Shown piece by piece: positions 28,483-37,428 of a stretch of 64,000 nt of DNA. A program made the position numbers and the translations under genes. The DNA comes from Pedobacter steynii (GTDB taxonomy: Bacteria; Bacteroidota; Bacteroidia; Sphingobacteriales; Sphingobacteriaceae): positions 620,001-684,000 of the forward strand of contig NZ_FNGY01000002.1 in NCBI RefSeq assembly GCF_900103665.1, written 5' to 3'. Positions within the stretch are counted from its first letter, which is position 1; every line of letters starts with the position of its first letter. A model generated the notes under the pieces. It did not search any database. It was not told the origin of the DNA and saw nothing but the letters and a program-made list of their open reading frames with translations.

Positions 28483-29340
28483 TTAGTTATATAACGTTCC
28501 TGTATTGACTACCGGTTGTACATTGCGGTCGCCACAAAGGACCACCAGCAGGTTGCTCACCATTGCGGCTTTGCGTTCCTCATCCAGTTCCACGATGTTT
28601 TTCTCTGAAAGTCTTTCCAGCGCCATCTCTACCATACCTACGGCGCCTTCAACAATCAGCTTGCGGGCAGCGATTACTGCGGTTGCCTGCTGGCGTTGTA
28701 ACATCGCACTGGCAATTTCCTGAGCATAGGCAAGGTGGGAGATCCGGGCCTCCACTACTTCTATTCCTGCTCTGGATAATCTTTCACTCAATTCTGCCTC
28801 CAGGAGGGAGCTTACTTTCTCGGCACCATCTTTTAGTGTAATTGTGGCTTCTTCATCCTCAAAATTGTCGTAAGGAAAGATATTGGCCAGGTGCCTTACT
28901 GCGGCTTCACTTTGTATGTTTACGTATTGGTGGTAATCTTCGACTGCAAACATTGCTTTTGCGGTTTCCTGAACCTGCCATACCACTACAGCGGCAATTT
29001 CGATTGGATTCCCCAATTTGTCATTTACTTTGATCTGATGGCCGTTCAGGTTTCTTGCTTTAAGGGAAACCTTCTTTTTAACGGTTAAGGGATTCACCCA
29101 GAAAAAGCCGTCAGTTTTTACGGTGCCTACATACTTCCCGAAAAGGGTGAGGACTTTGGATTCATTAGGGTTGTTGATGATCAGTCCCGGCAGTACCAGG
29201 ATGAAATTCAAGGCAAGAGCGACTGCCCCAACAGCAAATTGTTCAACGGCCAATGCGAAAATTCCACCAGCTAATAAGGCTAGGAATAATACAAAGGTTA
29301 AATAGCCAGATGGCGGAGTGATGATTTTTTCCTGATACAT
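28483..29340 (-). CDS. SPFH/Band 7-domain membrane protein
   Basis: 285 residues. Two hydrophobic segments near the N-terminus (about 12-32 and 36-56) anchor it; an SPFH domain follows (residues about 60-230: [49 protein letters not shown]), then an alanine/glutamate-rich helix ([20 protein letters not shown]) and a C-terminal helical tail. SPFH proteins form oligomeric rings in membranes and can scaffold proteases. The downstream small RHH gene is probably co-transcribed. No NfeD-type protease is beside it. Confidence 0.88.
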   Translation of the reverse strand: MYQEKIITPPSGYLTFVLFLALLAGGIFALAVEQFAVGAVALALNFILVLPGLIINNPNESKVLTLFGKYVGTVKTDGFFWVNPLTVKKKVSLKARNLNGHQIKVNDKLGNPIEIAAVVVWQVQETAKAMFAVEDYHQYVNIQSEAAVRHLANIFPYDNFEDEEATITLKDGAEKVSSLLEAELSERLSRAGIEVVEARISHLAYAQEIASAMLQRQQATAVIAARKLIVEGAVGMVEMALERLSEKNIVELDEERKAAMVSNLLVVLCGDRNVQPVVNTGTLYN

Positions 29341-29485
29341 AATGATATTGATTTGATATCATAAAGTAAAGTATAATTATGCAGATAAACAAGGTAAATC
29401 CCATCCTTTCGCATGATTACCTCTTCCAAAACAGGATTTGAAGAAAAATTGTATTATTTTTGAATGAAATCAATCTATATCTATC

Positions 29486-31564
29486 TTGGCTAAAATTAAA
29501 AAGAATTCCCATAGGGTGCTTTACCGTAAGTATTCATCAAACATCAAATACGTGATGATGGTGCTTTCCGTATTGATCATAACTGTGTTTTTACCCAAAC
29601 AGCCCCGGTTCAGATATGAATTTGAAAAGGGAGAGATCTGGAAAAATAAGGATTTAGTTTCTCCTTTCAGCTTTGCTATTTTAAAAACCACCCCACAGGT
29701 AACGACGGATAAGAAGGATGCATTGAATAATGTGCTTCCAATCTATAAGATGAATAAAGATCAGATCAATTCAGTAGAGGAAGCCTATCTGAATGAGTTT
29801 GATGTGAAATGGAAAACGAATGCTTTTCCTGAAACTGAAAAGGCAGGTTACAAGAGTTCCTCCTTTAAATTACTCGAAGCGATTTATACCCGGGGCATCA
29901 TCGCGATGAATGCCAAACATCAAAAAGGAAACAAGTATTATGATTTTGCATTGATGACCAATAACATCAGCAGGAATTTAAGTACCCAGGATGTGTTTAC
30001 CGTTCAGTCTGCGCTGGAGTATTTTGATAAGAACTACAATTCGATCAATCTGAAAGTTAAAGAAATGATCCTTAATCTCGTAGAAGACCATTTGACCCCC
30101 AATATCACTTTTGATGAGAAATTAACCACCATTGTACAGAACAATACCGTGAGCAGCCTTTCTACTACCAGGGGGATGGTGCAGAAAGGGGAGCTGATCA
30201 TTGCCAAGGATAATGTGGTGGATGATGAGATCTATCAGAAGCTGCTTTCCTTTAAAGAAGCATACGAAGCGCAAACCAAGACCATAGGGGATAGCAAGCT
30301 CGTTTATTTCGGACAAATACTACTCGTTGGTTTTATTGTGAGTTTACTCATGTTCTTTTTGAAGCTGTTCAGGAAAGACATCTTTGCAGACAACAGACAA
30401 TTGTCTTTGTTGCTGCTCGTGATCACCACCATGTTGCTTTGTCTGACCTGGGCGATTAAATTAAACCTGCCAAGCATTTATTATATTCCGTTTTGTATCG
30501 TTCCGATCATCATCAGGATCTTATTTGATACCAGGCTGGCGCTTTACCTGCATTTGCTGGTGATCCTGATTGCCGGCTTCTTTGTGCCCAACAGTTTTGA
30601 ATTTGTATTCTATCAGATTACTTCCGGAATGGTGGCAATTTATAGCATCAGGAACCTGATCAAAAGAGAACAACTGCTGTTGTCGGCTTTATTCATCTTA
30701 TCCGCGTACTTCGTTTCCTTTGTGGGCATCGGGTTGTTAAGGGAAGGATCATTCGACCAGATCGAATGGATTAACTTTGTTCCTTTCCTCATCAGTGTGT
30801 TGTTGTCCCTGCTGGCTTATCCTTTGATCTATGCTTTTGAAAGGATGTTTGGGATCACTTCTGATGTGGCTTTGATTGAGCTCACCAATACGAATAACAA
30901 ATTACTAAGGGAGCTTGCTTTTAAAGCTCCGGGTACTTTTCAGCATTCTTTACAGGTCGCCAACCTTGCTGAAGCTGCGATCTTTAAAATAGGAGGGAAT
31001 TCGCTATTGGTAAGAGCAGGTGCCCTATATCATGACATCGGTAAGATTGAGAACCCTCAGTATTTTATAGAGAATCAAAATACAGCCCTTAGCCCGCATG
31101 ATAAGCTGCCGTATGAACAAAGTGCCCAGATCATTATTAAACATGTGCACAAGGGTATCGAGATTACGCGCAGGCACCAATTGCCGGAAAGTGTGATCGA
31201 TTTTATCAGAACACACCATGGAAATACCAGGGTCGATTATTTTTATCAGAGTTTTTTAAAGAATTCTCCGGAGAAATTTGTGGATGAAAACATCTTCCGA
31301 TACCCTGGTCCGATCCCTTTTTCTAAGGAAACTGGTGTTTTAATGCTCGCAGATTCGGTGGAAGCGGCCTCAAGAAGCCTGAAAAATCCGGACGCTCAAA
31401 GCATAAATGACATCGTCGAACGGATCATTAACTATAAATTAGAACAAAATCAATTAGATAACTGCGATATTACTTTAAAAGATTTAGAAACTATAAAGCT
31501 GATCTTCAAGACGATGCTTATGAGCATCTATCATGTGCGTATAGATTACTTACAAAATGTGTAA
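29486..31564 (+). CDS. PgpH-like 7TM HD-domain phosphohydrolase
   Basis: 692 residues from TTG 29486 (MAKIKKNSHRVLYRKYSSN). One membrane segment near residues 22-41, a long extracytoplasmic 7TMR-HDED-like region to about 270, several membrane segments (about 270-465), then a cytoplasmic HD domain with HDIGK at 516-520 and HHG further on. This is the PgpH layout, which in Firmicutes and Bacteroidota degrades cyclic di-AMP. The substrate is inferred from the family. A TATTTTTG at 29455-29462 is a plausible -7 element. It is followed by a tRNA cluster. Confidence 0.88.
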   Translation: MAKIKKNSHRVLYRKYSSNIKYVMMVLSVLIITVFLPKQPRFRYEFEKGEIWKNKDLVSPFSFAILKTTPQVTTDKKDALNNVLPIYKMNKDQINSVEEAYLNEFDVKWKTNAFPETEKAGYKSSSFKLLEAIYTRGIIAMNAKHQKGNKYYDFALMTNNISRNLSTQDVFTVQSALEYFDKNYNSINLKVKEMILNLVEDHLTPNITFDEKLTTIVQNNTVSSLSTTRGMVQKGELIIAKDNVVDDEIYQKLLSFKEAYEAQTKTIGDSKLVYFGQILLVGFIVSLLMFFLKLFRKDIFADNRQLSLLLLVITTMLLCLTWAIKLNLPSIYYIPFCIVPIIIRILFDTRLALYLHLLVILIAGFFVPNSFEFVFYQITSGMVAIYSIRNLIKREQLLLSALFILSAYFVSFVGIGLLREGSFDQIEWINFVPFLISVLLSLLAYPLIYAFERMFGITSDVALIELTNTNNKLLRELAFKAPGTFQHSLQVANLAEAAIFKIGGNSLLVRAGALYHDIGKIENPQYFIENQNTALSPHDKLPYEQSAQIIIKHVHKGIEITRRHQLPESVIDFIRTHHGNTRVDYFYQSFLKNSPEKFVDENIFRYPGPIPFSKETGVLMLADSVEAASRSLKNPDAQSINDIVERIINYKLEQNQLDNCDITLKDLETIKLIFKTMLMSIYHVRIDYLQNV

Positions 31565-31570
31565 ATTTTT

Positions 31571-31601
31571 TTTGGATCAATGAATGAAGTTGCTATATTT
31601 G
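31571..31601 (+). promoter_or_regulatory. Strong Bacteroidota promoter for the tRNA cluster
   Basis: TTTG at 31571-31574 and TATATTTG at 31594-31601 are separated by 19 bases, matching the Bacteroidota -33 and -7 consensus exactly. It lies about 45 bases before the tRNA-Ser gene and could drive the whole Ser-Pro-Pro-Pro unit to the terminator at 32181. Confidence 0.7.
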
Positions 31602-31644
31602 CAATCCCGAAAAACAGGAGCGTTTTTCGGAAAAGAATTGAAAA

Positions 31645-31732
<88 letters not shown>

Positions 31733-31818
31733 TGAAATAATGATTTGCAGAATAGGATATGTAGTTTTAATATCGTTCCTTTGCAGCCCTTCGAAAAAGG
31801 GAAAAGAAGATACCAGTT

Positions 31819-31892
31819 CGGGGTGTAGCGTAGCCCGGTATCGCGCCTGCTTTGGGAGCAGGAGGTCGTAGGTTCGAATCCTGCCACCCCGA
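31819..31892 (+). tRNA. tRNA-Pro(TGG), first copy
   Basis: 74 bases. Acceptor arms CGGGGTG/CACCCCG, anticodon stem CCTGC/GCAGG with loop TTTGGGA giving anticodon TGG, T-arm GGTTCGAATCC. CCA is not encoded. Identical in the tRNA body to the two following copies. Confidence 0.95.
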
Positions 31893-31951
31893 CACAAATT
31901 ACTTGGAAGAGTAGTTTTATAATGACCAGTTAAAAAAAGAAGATACCAGTT

Positions 31952-32025
31952 CGGGGTGTAGCGTAGCCCGGTATCGCGCCTGCTTTGGGAGCAGGAGGTC
32001 GTAGGTTCGAATCCTGCCACCCCGA
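31952..32025 (+). tRNA. tRNA-Pro(TGG), second copy
   Basis: Same 74-base sequence as the first copy, 133 bases downstream, with matching upstream flank AGAAGATACCAGTT, so it is part of a tandem duplication. Confidence 0.95.
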
Positions 32026-32081
32026 CCAAATTATTCGGAAGAGTAATTTTATATTGACCAGTAAAAAAGAAGATACCAGTT

Positions 32082-32155
32082 CGGGGTGTAGCGTAGCCCG
32101 GTATCGCGCCTGCTTTGGGAGCAGGAGGTCGTAGGTTCGAATCCTGCCACCCCGA
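32082..32155 (+). tRNA. tRNA-Pro(TGG), third copy
   Basis: Same 74-base sequence again, 130 bases after the second copy. It is the last RNA of the cluster, 26 bases before the terminator, and is the tRNA nearest the integrase gene, so its 3' end is the natural candidate attachment site for the island. Confidence 0.95.
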
Positions 32156-32180
32156 CATTATAGAAATCAAATTCTATCAA

Positions 32181-32212
32181 AAACCCTCTAAATTTCACAG
32201 TTTAGAGGGTTT
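32181..32212 (+). terminator. Intrinsic terminator of the tRNA cluster
   Basis: AAACCCTCTAAA (32181-32192) pairs with TTTAGAGGGTTT (32201-32212) around an 8-base loop and is followed by more T. About 225 bases (32213-32437) then separate it from the integrase; that spacer holds a repeated GGGCATAAA shortly before the integrase start but no other recognisable feature. Confidence 0.88.
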
Positions 32213-32437
32213 TTTCGTTTTTATCAAATCAAAGAAAAGTAAAGAATATCAAGGTTTTTATGCCCTATTCTACACCCTCTTTTTTTCTTGTATCATTGTC
32301 CTGATAGAAAATGTAAAAGTCACTGCTTGAATTTTTTATTTCACCACCTGTTTGGCCATCAAATTTTGCTACTCATTTTAACAAAAAAACTAAAGAGGGC
32401 ATAAAAGGGCATAAATGGGTTTAAAACAGTTTAAAGC

Positions 32438-33679
32438 ATGAAAAGCACACACACCTTCAGCGTTTCTTTTTTCTTAAAAAAGGACAAAGCTAAAAACGGG
32501 AAAGCCCCACTATTCGCTAGGATTACCGTGGATGGGACATTTACGGACATTTCCACTAAACAACGGGTAGATACCTCAGCCTGGAATCAGGGAAAACAAA
32601 TGCTTTCAGGTAATGGAATGGAGGAAGTAATGATAAGGGAAAAGATGCGCCTTTTAATTAACGATCTCAACAATGCCTACAATGATCTAAGGCATGAAAA
32701 TAAAGGTGTGAATGCTGAATCCATAAAAGCAAGAACGGACGGTAGGGATAACGATCAATGTTCATTAATCTTTTTGATGAACTATCATAATACTGAACTC
32801 GCATCATTAATAGAACCAGGTACATTAAAGAATTACTTTTCGACTGAGCGTTTTTTACAAGAGTTCTTGATAAGAAAAAAGAATGTGAAGGATATTTACC
32901 TGGATAAGATTGATAATAAGTTCATAACCGATTTTGGTATATATATGCTTAACCGTGTGCCGGATAAGGGGCAGAAGCCTTGTGGAAATAACACACTTAT
33001 GAAACACATGGAACGCTTTAAGAAGGTATTTGGAGTCGCTTTGAAAAACGGATGGACTATGAATCAGCCTTTCCTTCATTTTGAACGGAAAATAATACAT
33101 AAAGATCGTGACTGTCTCGAAATTGAAGAATTGAATCGCATCAGAGCAGTTGATGGGTTAAAAAGTGGTCAATTAATCGTTCGTGATCTTTTTATGTTTT
33201 GTTGTTTAACCGGGTTGGCGTATTGTGATTTAATAAGTTTGACTAAAAATCATCTGGTTAAAGATAGTGCGGGGGAATATTGGATAGAAATGATAAGGCA
33301 GAAGAATAGAAACTTTTCGCAACATAAGTTTCATGTACTATTACTACCTGAGGCTCTGGAAATTATTGAACGATATACAAATAGCCAGTTTGCCAAAGAA
33401 AACGGAGCAGTTTTTCCATCCTTTTCAAATCAAACCGTAAACCGCTATCTAAAAATAATTGCAAGGGCGGCAAATGTTACTAAAATAGTTACTTTTCACT
33501 TGGCTAGGCATACTTTTGCCACAACTGTTACATTGGAAAATGGGGTGCCAATGGAAAGCGTTTCACACATGCTCGGTCATGCGAGTATACGGACGACTCA
33601 GATCTACTCAAAGGTTAAAAAGAAAAAGGTTTTTAATGATATGAAGACCTTAAGACAAAAATTAAATTTAACCTACTGA
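32438..33679 (+). CDS. Tyrosine recombinase (integrase), IntDOT-like
   Basis: 413 residues. An N-terminal arm-binding domain (FFLKKDKAKNGKAPLFARIT), a SAM-like core-binding domain (about 110-215) and the catalytic domain (about 225-405). Catalytic residues seen are H354 and R357 in HLARH, H381 in LGHAS and the nucleophile Y390 in TQIYSKV. Where most tyrosine recombinases have the first arginine, this one has TGLAYCD with A261, as in IntDOT-type integrases of Bacteroides conjugative transposons, which also lack it. It sits just after the tRNA-Pro cluster and points away from it, the usual position for an integrative element. Confidence 0.92.
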   Translation: MKSTHTFSVSFFLKKDKAKNGKAPLFARITVDGTFTDISTKQRVDTSAWNQGKQMLSGNGMEEVMIREKMRLLINDLNNAYNDLRHENKGVNAESIKARTDGRDNDQCSLIFLMNYHNTELASLIEPGTLKNYFSTERFLQEFLIRKKNVKDIYLDKIDNKFITDFGIYMLNRVPDKGQKPCGNNTLMKHMERFKKVFGVALKNGWTMNQPFLHFERKIIHKDRDCLEIEELNRIRAVDGLKSGQLIVRDLFMFCCLTGLAYCDLISLTKNHLVKDSAGEYWIEMIRQKNRNFSQHKFHVLLLPEALEIIERYTNSQFAKENGAVFPSFSNQTVNRYLKIIARAANVTKIVTFHLARHTFATTVTLENGVPMESVSHMLGHASIRTTQIYSKVKKKKVFNDMKTLRQKLNLTY

Positions 33680-33735
33680 AGTGAATTGCGGTTTTAAGTA
33701 TATTTAGAATTATTTATATTTATTAACGCAATCAA

Positions 33736-35448
33736 ATGAGTTTAGAACAAAAATCTAAAGAACTAAAAAACCTGATCTCTTCATATGACACAGAGTGGTT
33801 TTTGGGCGATTTGTCAGGTCTTATGAAAAATATTTCTGACGATCGAGCAAAGGATCAATTGGGTGAATTATCCTCTCCATTAAGACAATTATACTACCTT
33901 GGAGGACTCCTGATTTCGGCTGACCCAGCAAACGGCAATGATTTCCAATATTCTCCAGAAAAGTGGAAAGAAATCGTACGTTTATTAAATGAGATTGAAA
34001 AAGAGTATGAACTGGTCTTTTCTCCAAAGGAAGATGAACATATTGACGAAGAATGGCAACGCATCAGAATGGTAGCCATGCCATCATTTTTATCTTATTT
34101 TAATCAGGGACCGCTAAATTACGAGGAACAAATAATTAATTGGATCAATGATCTTTATACTCCATTAGATGAAATCATTCAACAAAAAACAGGACTAAAG
34201 ACGGAGGATTTTATTCAATTTTACAAAAAAATTGATGCTCTAAATCAGAGTAATTTTCAGAGTGTTTCGAATAAAGGTGGCGTTCCACGCGAAAATTGGA
34301 AATCATATACTAAACTTTCTGCTGGGGTTGCGGAAGGTGTTCCTGACTTCATAAGAGAAATGGGCGAAAAGAATGCTCCATTATTTACATTTATGTCTGA
34401 TCATGGAATTATACAAAGATTCTTGCCAGAAGAATTAGTTACAAATACCTTATCCTTGGAGAGTGTAAAAACGATATTAAACATCCTAAGTTGCCAAAGA
34501 GTGGAATCGGACTTTTTATATTATACTTCAACAAAACCGGGCAATCCGCTGTATGATAAACCCATCATTCAAATTAGGGAGAATATGTTTCAGGTTTTTG
34601 AAGTAAAACAAGTTATCCATGCAATAGAACGTTTTTTCGAAAGCATTTGTTCGGTGGGTAAAGAAAGCTTGAACAAACTTGTTACTAGAAAGGGTAAATT
34701 ACTTGAAAATAGAATAGTAGAACTATTTAAAGTCTTCTTTAATGATGACTTTGAGGTATATACTAGTTTTTACATTGATGGTAACGAGCAAGATATCCTT
34801 TTCCTATGGAAAAAATATGCCTTCATAATTGAAGCCAAAGGATATAAACTTAATGAGCCGTTTAGAGATCCTAATCGGGCATTTGTTAGAATCAAACAAG
34901 ACTTTGATGCATGTATAGGGTATGGTTATAAACAAGCAAAACGTGTGCAACAGCAATTTATTGATCAAGTACCATTAAAGATGGAAGATAAAAATGGAAA
35001 TGTGACCAAGGAAATAGACACAACAAAGTATGAAAATAACTATTTTTCAATCATTGTGAACCTACACTCTTTTGGGCAGATTCAAAATGATCTTTCAACA
35101 CTCTTGGAAATTGAAGAGGATGATGTTTTTCCATGGGCAGTAAAACTTGATGATTTGGAAGTTCTTTTGTTAACTTTCAAAGCCAAAGGAAAGTCTAAGT
35201 TATCATTTGTAGACTTTTTATTATTAAGGGAGAATCTACATGGGAAACTAATTTGTTCAGATGAACTACAAGTGGGGGGCGCATTTTTGCAAGGGAGACT
35301 TAGTGATAAGGATATAGAGCAAGCTGAAGTTATAGTTCTAACCCCAGATTTGGCGAATATTTTTGATGAGCAATATAGAAAAGGAATGGGCTTTAAAGAC
35401 GAGAATATGCTCGCTGAAAAAAAGAGTGGCAGTCACATTTTCTGGTAA
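33736..35448 (+). CDS. Large protein with a PD-(D/E)XK nuclease-like C-terminal domain; possible defence cargo
   Basis: 570 residues, no signal peptide or membrane segment. Residues 322-368 hold a pattern of the PD-(D/E)XK fold: E324 in KLLENRIVELF, D353 in NEQDILFLW, and E366-x-K368 in AFIIEAKGYK, the acidic-acidic-x-lysine set seen in NERD, Mrr and restriction endonuclease cores. Residues 1-300 are helical with no family I recognise, and 400-570 are also unassigned. It starts 57 bases after the integrase and has low GC, consistent with recent transfer. This placement is typical of phage-defence cargo, but defence is inferred from the position and motif only. Confidence 0.5.
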   Translation: MSLEQKSKELKNLISSYDTEWFLGDLSGLMKNISDDRAKDQLGELSSPLRQLYYLGGLLISADPANGNDFQYSPEKWKEIVRLLNEIEKEYELVFSPKEDEHIDEEWQRIRMVAMPSFLSYFNQGPLNYEEQIINWINDLYTPLDEIIQQKTGLKTEDFIQFYKKIDALNQSNFQSVSNKGGVPRENWKSYTKLSAGVAEGVPDFIREMGEKNAPLFTFMSDHGIIQRFLPEELVTNTLSLESVKTILNILSCQRVESDFLYYTSTKPGNPLYDKPIIQIRENMFQVFEVKQVIHAIERFFESICSVGKESLNKLVTRKGKLLENRIVELFKVFFNDDFEVYTSFYIDGNEQDILFLWKKYAFIIEAKGYKLNEPFRDPNRAFVRIKQDFDACIGYGYKQAKRVQQQFIDQVPLKMEDKNGNVTKEIDTTKYENNYFSIIVNLHSFGQIQNDLSTLLEIEEDDVFPWAVKLDDLEVLLLTFKAKGKSKLSFVDFLLLRENLHGKLICSDELQVGGAFLQGRLSDKDIEQAEVIVLTPDLANIFDEQYRKGMGFKDENMLAEKKSGSHIFW

Positions 35449-35621
35449 TTGTTTTATAAAAATTAATGAAACCGAAGTTCGTTTAGTTAACCTTTCATTC
35501 TGTTATCAGTAAAGTACTCATAATTCTTCTACAGCTTTGCTATACTGTTTGAAGGGGTAGAATTATCTTTGGGTACTACCCAACTAGGCACCAATTTAAC
35601 AATCATAGTTTTTCAAATTTT

Positions 35622-35654
35622 GCTGCCATAACCTAAAATGTTAGATATGGCAGC
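35622..35654. other. Hairpin just left of the IS21 element
   Basis: GCTGCCATA (35622-35630) pairs with TATGGCAGC (35646-35654), and CTAA/TTAG pair inside the loop. Neither side has a terminator-like T-run. Upstream, TATCTTTG at 35564-35571 looks like a -7 promoter element pointing into the IS, so this may be the control region of a gene whose body is now gone. The whole 35449-35673 stretch has no other coding signal. Confidence 0.35.
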
Positions 35655-35673
35655 TGGATAAAACACTCCAAAG

Positions 35674-35776
35674 TGCCCCCCCTTCGCCAGATGAAACTGA
35701 CCCCCTCTGCCAGAGCAAAGTGATCCCCTTCCGCCAAACGAAAGTGATCCCCCTTCGCCAGGCCAATTGACCCCCT
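35674..35776 (+). repeat. Four tandem transposase-site-like repeats at the IS21 left end
   Basis: The motif (C)GCCA, 4-6 bases, AA(A/T)(C/G/T)TGA(C/T)CCCC recurs four times at 23-26 base spacing. The right end carries two inverted copies near 38260-38296. IS21 elements have multiple IstA-binding repeats at the ends, which these fit. Confidence 0.65.
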
Positions 35777-35863
35777 GAAAAGAACATAAAGTAGTTTGCC
35801 GATCGGTTTACCAGGACGAGGTTTTTGTTTAGATTTTTTGCTGAACAAAACCCCTTGATTACG

Positions 35864-37408
35864 ATGTCCAATAACCCGATCAAAATGAATAAACTACGAC
35901 AGATTATCCGCCTTTATTGCCAGGGAACCGGCACAAAGACCATCAACGGGATGGTGGGCACTTCCCGTACCACCATCAAAAAGTATTTACGCATATGGCA
36001 TGAGCTGGGTATTACCCACGAAGAATTCAATTCCAGGAGCGATAGTGAGCTATCTGTTCTTTTTAACACCCCTGCTGCTAAAACGATCAACAGCCCGCGC
36101 ATGCAGGAGTTGGAGTTATTGCTTCCTGATTACTGTAAAAGACTTAAAAAGAAGGGTGTAACCCGTGAATTACTTCATCTGGATTACTTATCCAAACACC
36201 CCCAGGGGTATGGCCGGTCCCGTTTTAACAATGCCATTCATACTTATCTTCAGCTTTCTAAGCCGGTCATGCATCTTGATCATAAGGCAGGTGACAAGAT
36301 CTATATCGACTTCGCCGGAAGTAAGCTGCAGCTTCATCCTGCCTCAGGTCCAGAGCGTGATGCGGAGGTATTTGTAGCGATATTGGGCTGCAGCCAGCTT
36401 ACGTATGTGGAGGCGGTAGAAAGTCAGCGCAAAGAAGACCTGATCAAGGCCTGTGAGAATGCGCTGCACTATTTCGGAGGTGTCCCAGCAGCCATTGTTC
36501 CCGATAACCTGCGTTCAGCAGTGACCAAGGGAAGCAAATACGAAGCAGTGCTCAATGATGAGTTTGCGGCCTTTGCTGAGCATTATGCGGTTACGGTGGT
36601 TCCTGCCAGAGCATATAAGCCCCGTGACAAGTCTTTAGTGGAAGGAGCTGTTAAACTGATCTACCGGAGCATCTACCAGCGGCTGGAAGGCCGCAGGTTC
36701 AGTGATCTGGAATCGCTGAACGCTGCAATACGGTCTGCATTGGAGATCCACAACAACAAGCCTTTTTCAGGACGGAGTTATTCGCGAAGGGAACAGTTCG
36801 AGGAGGTGGAACGGGAAGCTTTGGGACCGCTCAACCCGATTCGCTACGAGGTTCACAGACAAGTCATGGTAACAGTGATGAAGAACGGATATGTGCGTTT
36901 GGGTGAGGATATTCACTATTACAGCGTTCCTTAAACCTATATCGGTAAGAAAGTAAAAGTACTTTATACCTCCGGTATGGTCCAGATCTATTACCACTAC
37001 ACGCAGATTGCGGCCCATAAACGCAGCCGGACCAAGTATCATTACACTACCGATAAAGAACACCTGGCCTCACAGCACCGCTTCCTGACTGAATGGACAC
37101 CGGAAAAGTTTATCCAGGAGGCTGAGCAGATCCACGAGGATGTTGCCAAATACATTTCTCAGGTCCTGGAACGTAAAGCCTATCCTGAGCAGGCTTATAA
37201 GTCGTGTTCTGGTATCCTGAGCTTTGCCAGACGTGTCGGACCAGAGCGCTTGGCGAATGCCTGCCGCTGGGCAGAAAACCTGGGCCAGTATAACTATCCG
37301 GTCATTGAAGAGATTCTTAGAAAACAACTGGACCAGCTAACACCTGAAGATGAACCGGCGGCCATTCCTTCACATGATAACATCAGAGGCAAAGAATATT
37401 ATCAGTAA
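35864..37408 (+). pseudogene. istA: IS21 istA transposase, interrupted by an in-frame TAA
   Basis: The start is taken at ATG 35864 (MSNNPIKMNKLRQIIRLY); an earlier TTG at 35825 is less likely. The N-terminus has an HTH (GTGTKTINGMVGTSRTTIKKY), followed by an RVE/DDE domain: the acidic residues include D in IYIDFAG and D in AAIVPDNLRSAV, and KSLVEGAVKLIYR supplies the glutamate. At 36932-36934 a TAA replaces the expected tyrosine or similar codon in HYYSVPxTYIGKKVK; the frame then continues without a shift to 37408. The DDE domain is before the stop, but the conserved C-terminal part is cut off, so the transposase is probably inactive unless the stop is read through. Confidence 0.85.
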
Positions 37409-37428
37409 GCTATAAACCCATAAAAAGC

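Larger units (their letters stand above)
31805..32155 (+). repeat. Tandem 130-133 base repeat carrying the three tRNA-Pro genes
   Basis: Each unit has the flank AGAAGATACCAGTT, the 74-base tRNA and a similar spacer ending in GACCAGT(T)AAAAAAGA. Spacers differ slightly (ACTTGGAAGAGTAG versus ATTCGGAAGAGTAA, 133 versus 130 bases), so the copies have begun to diverge outside the tRNA body. Confidence 0.9.

Noticed and set aside
32213-32437. Attachment-site copy after the tRNA terminator
   Set aside because: No repeat of the tRNA-Pro 3' end was found here or elsewhere in the window, so an attachment site is not annotated.
35658-35690. Target-site duplication of the IS21 element
   Set aside because: Flanks CCAAAG and TTTTAA do not match at the chosen ends.
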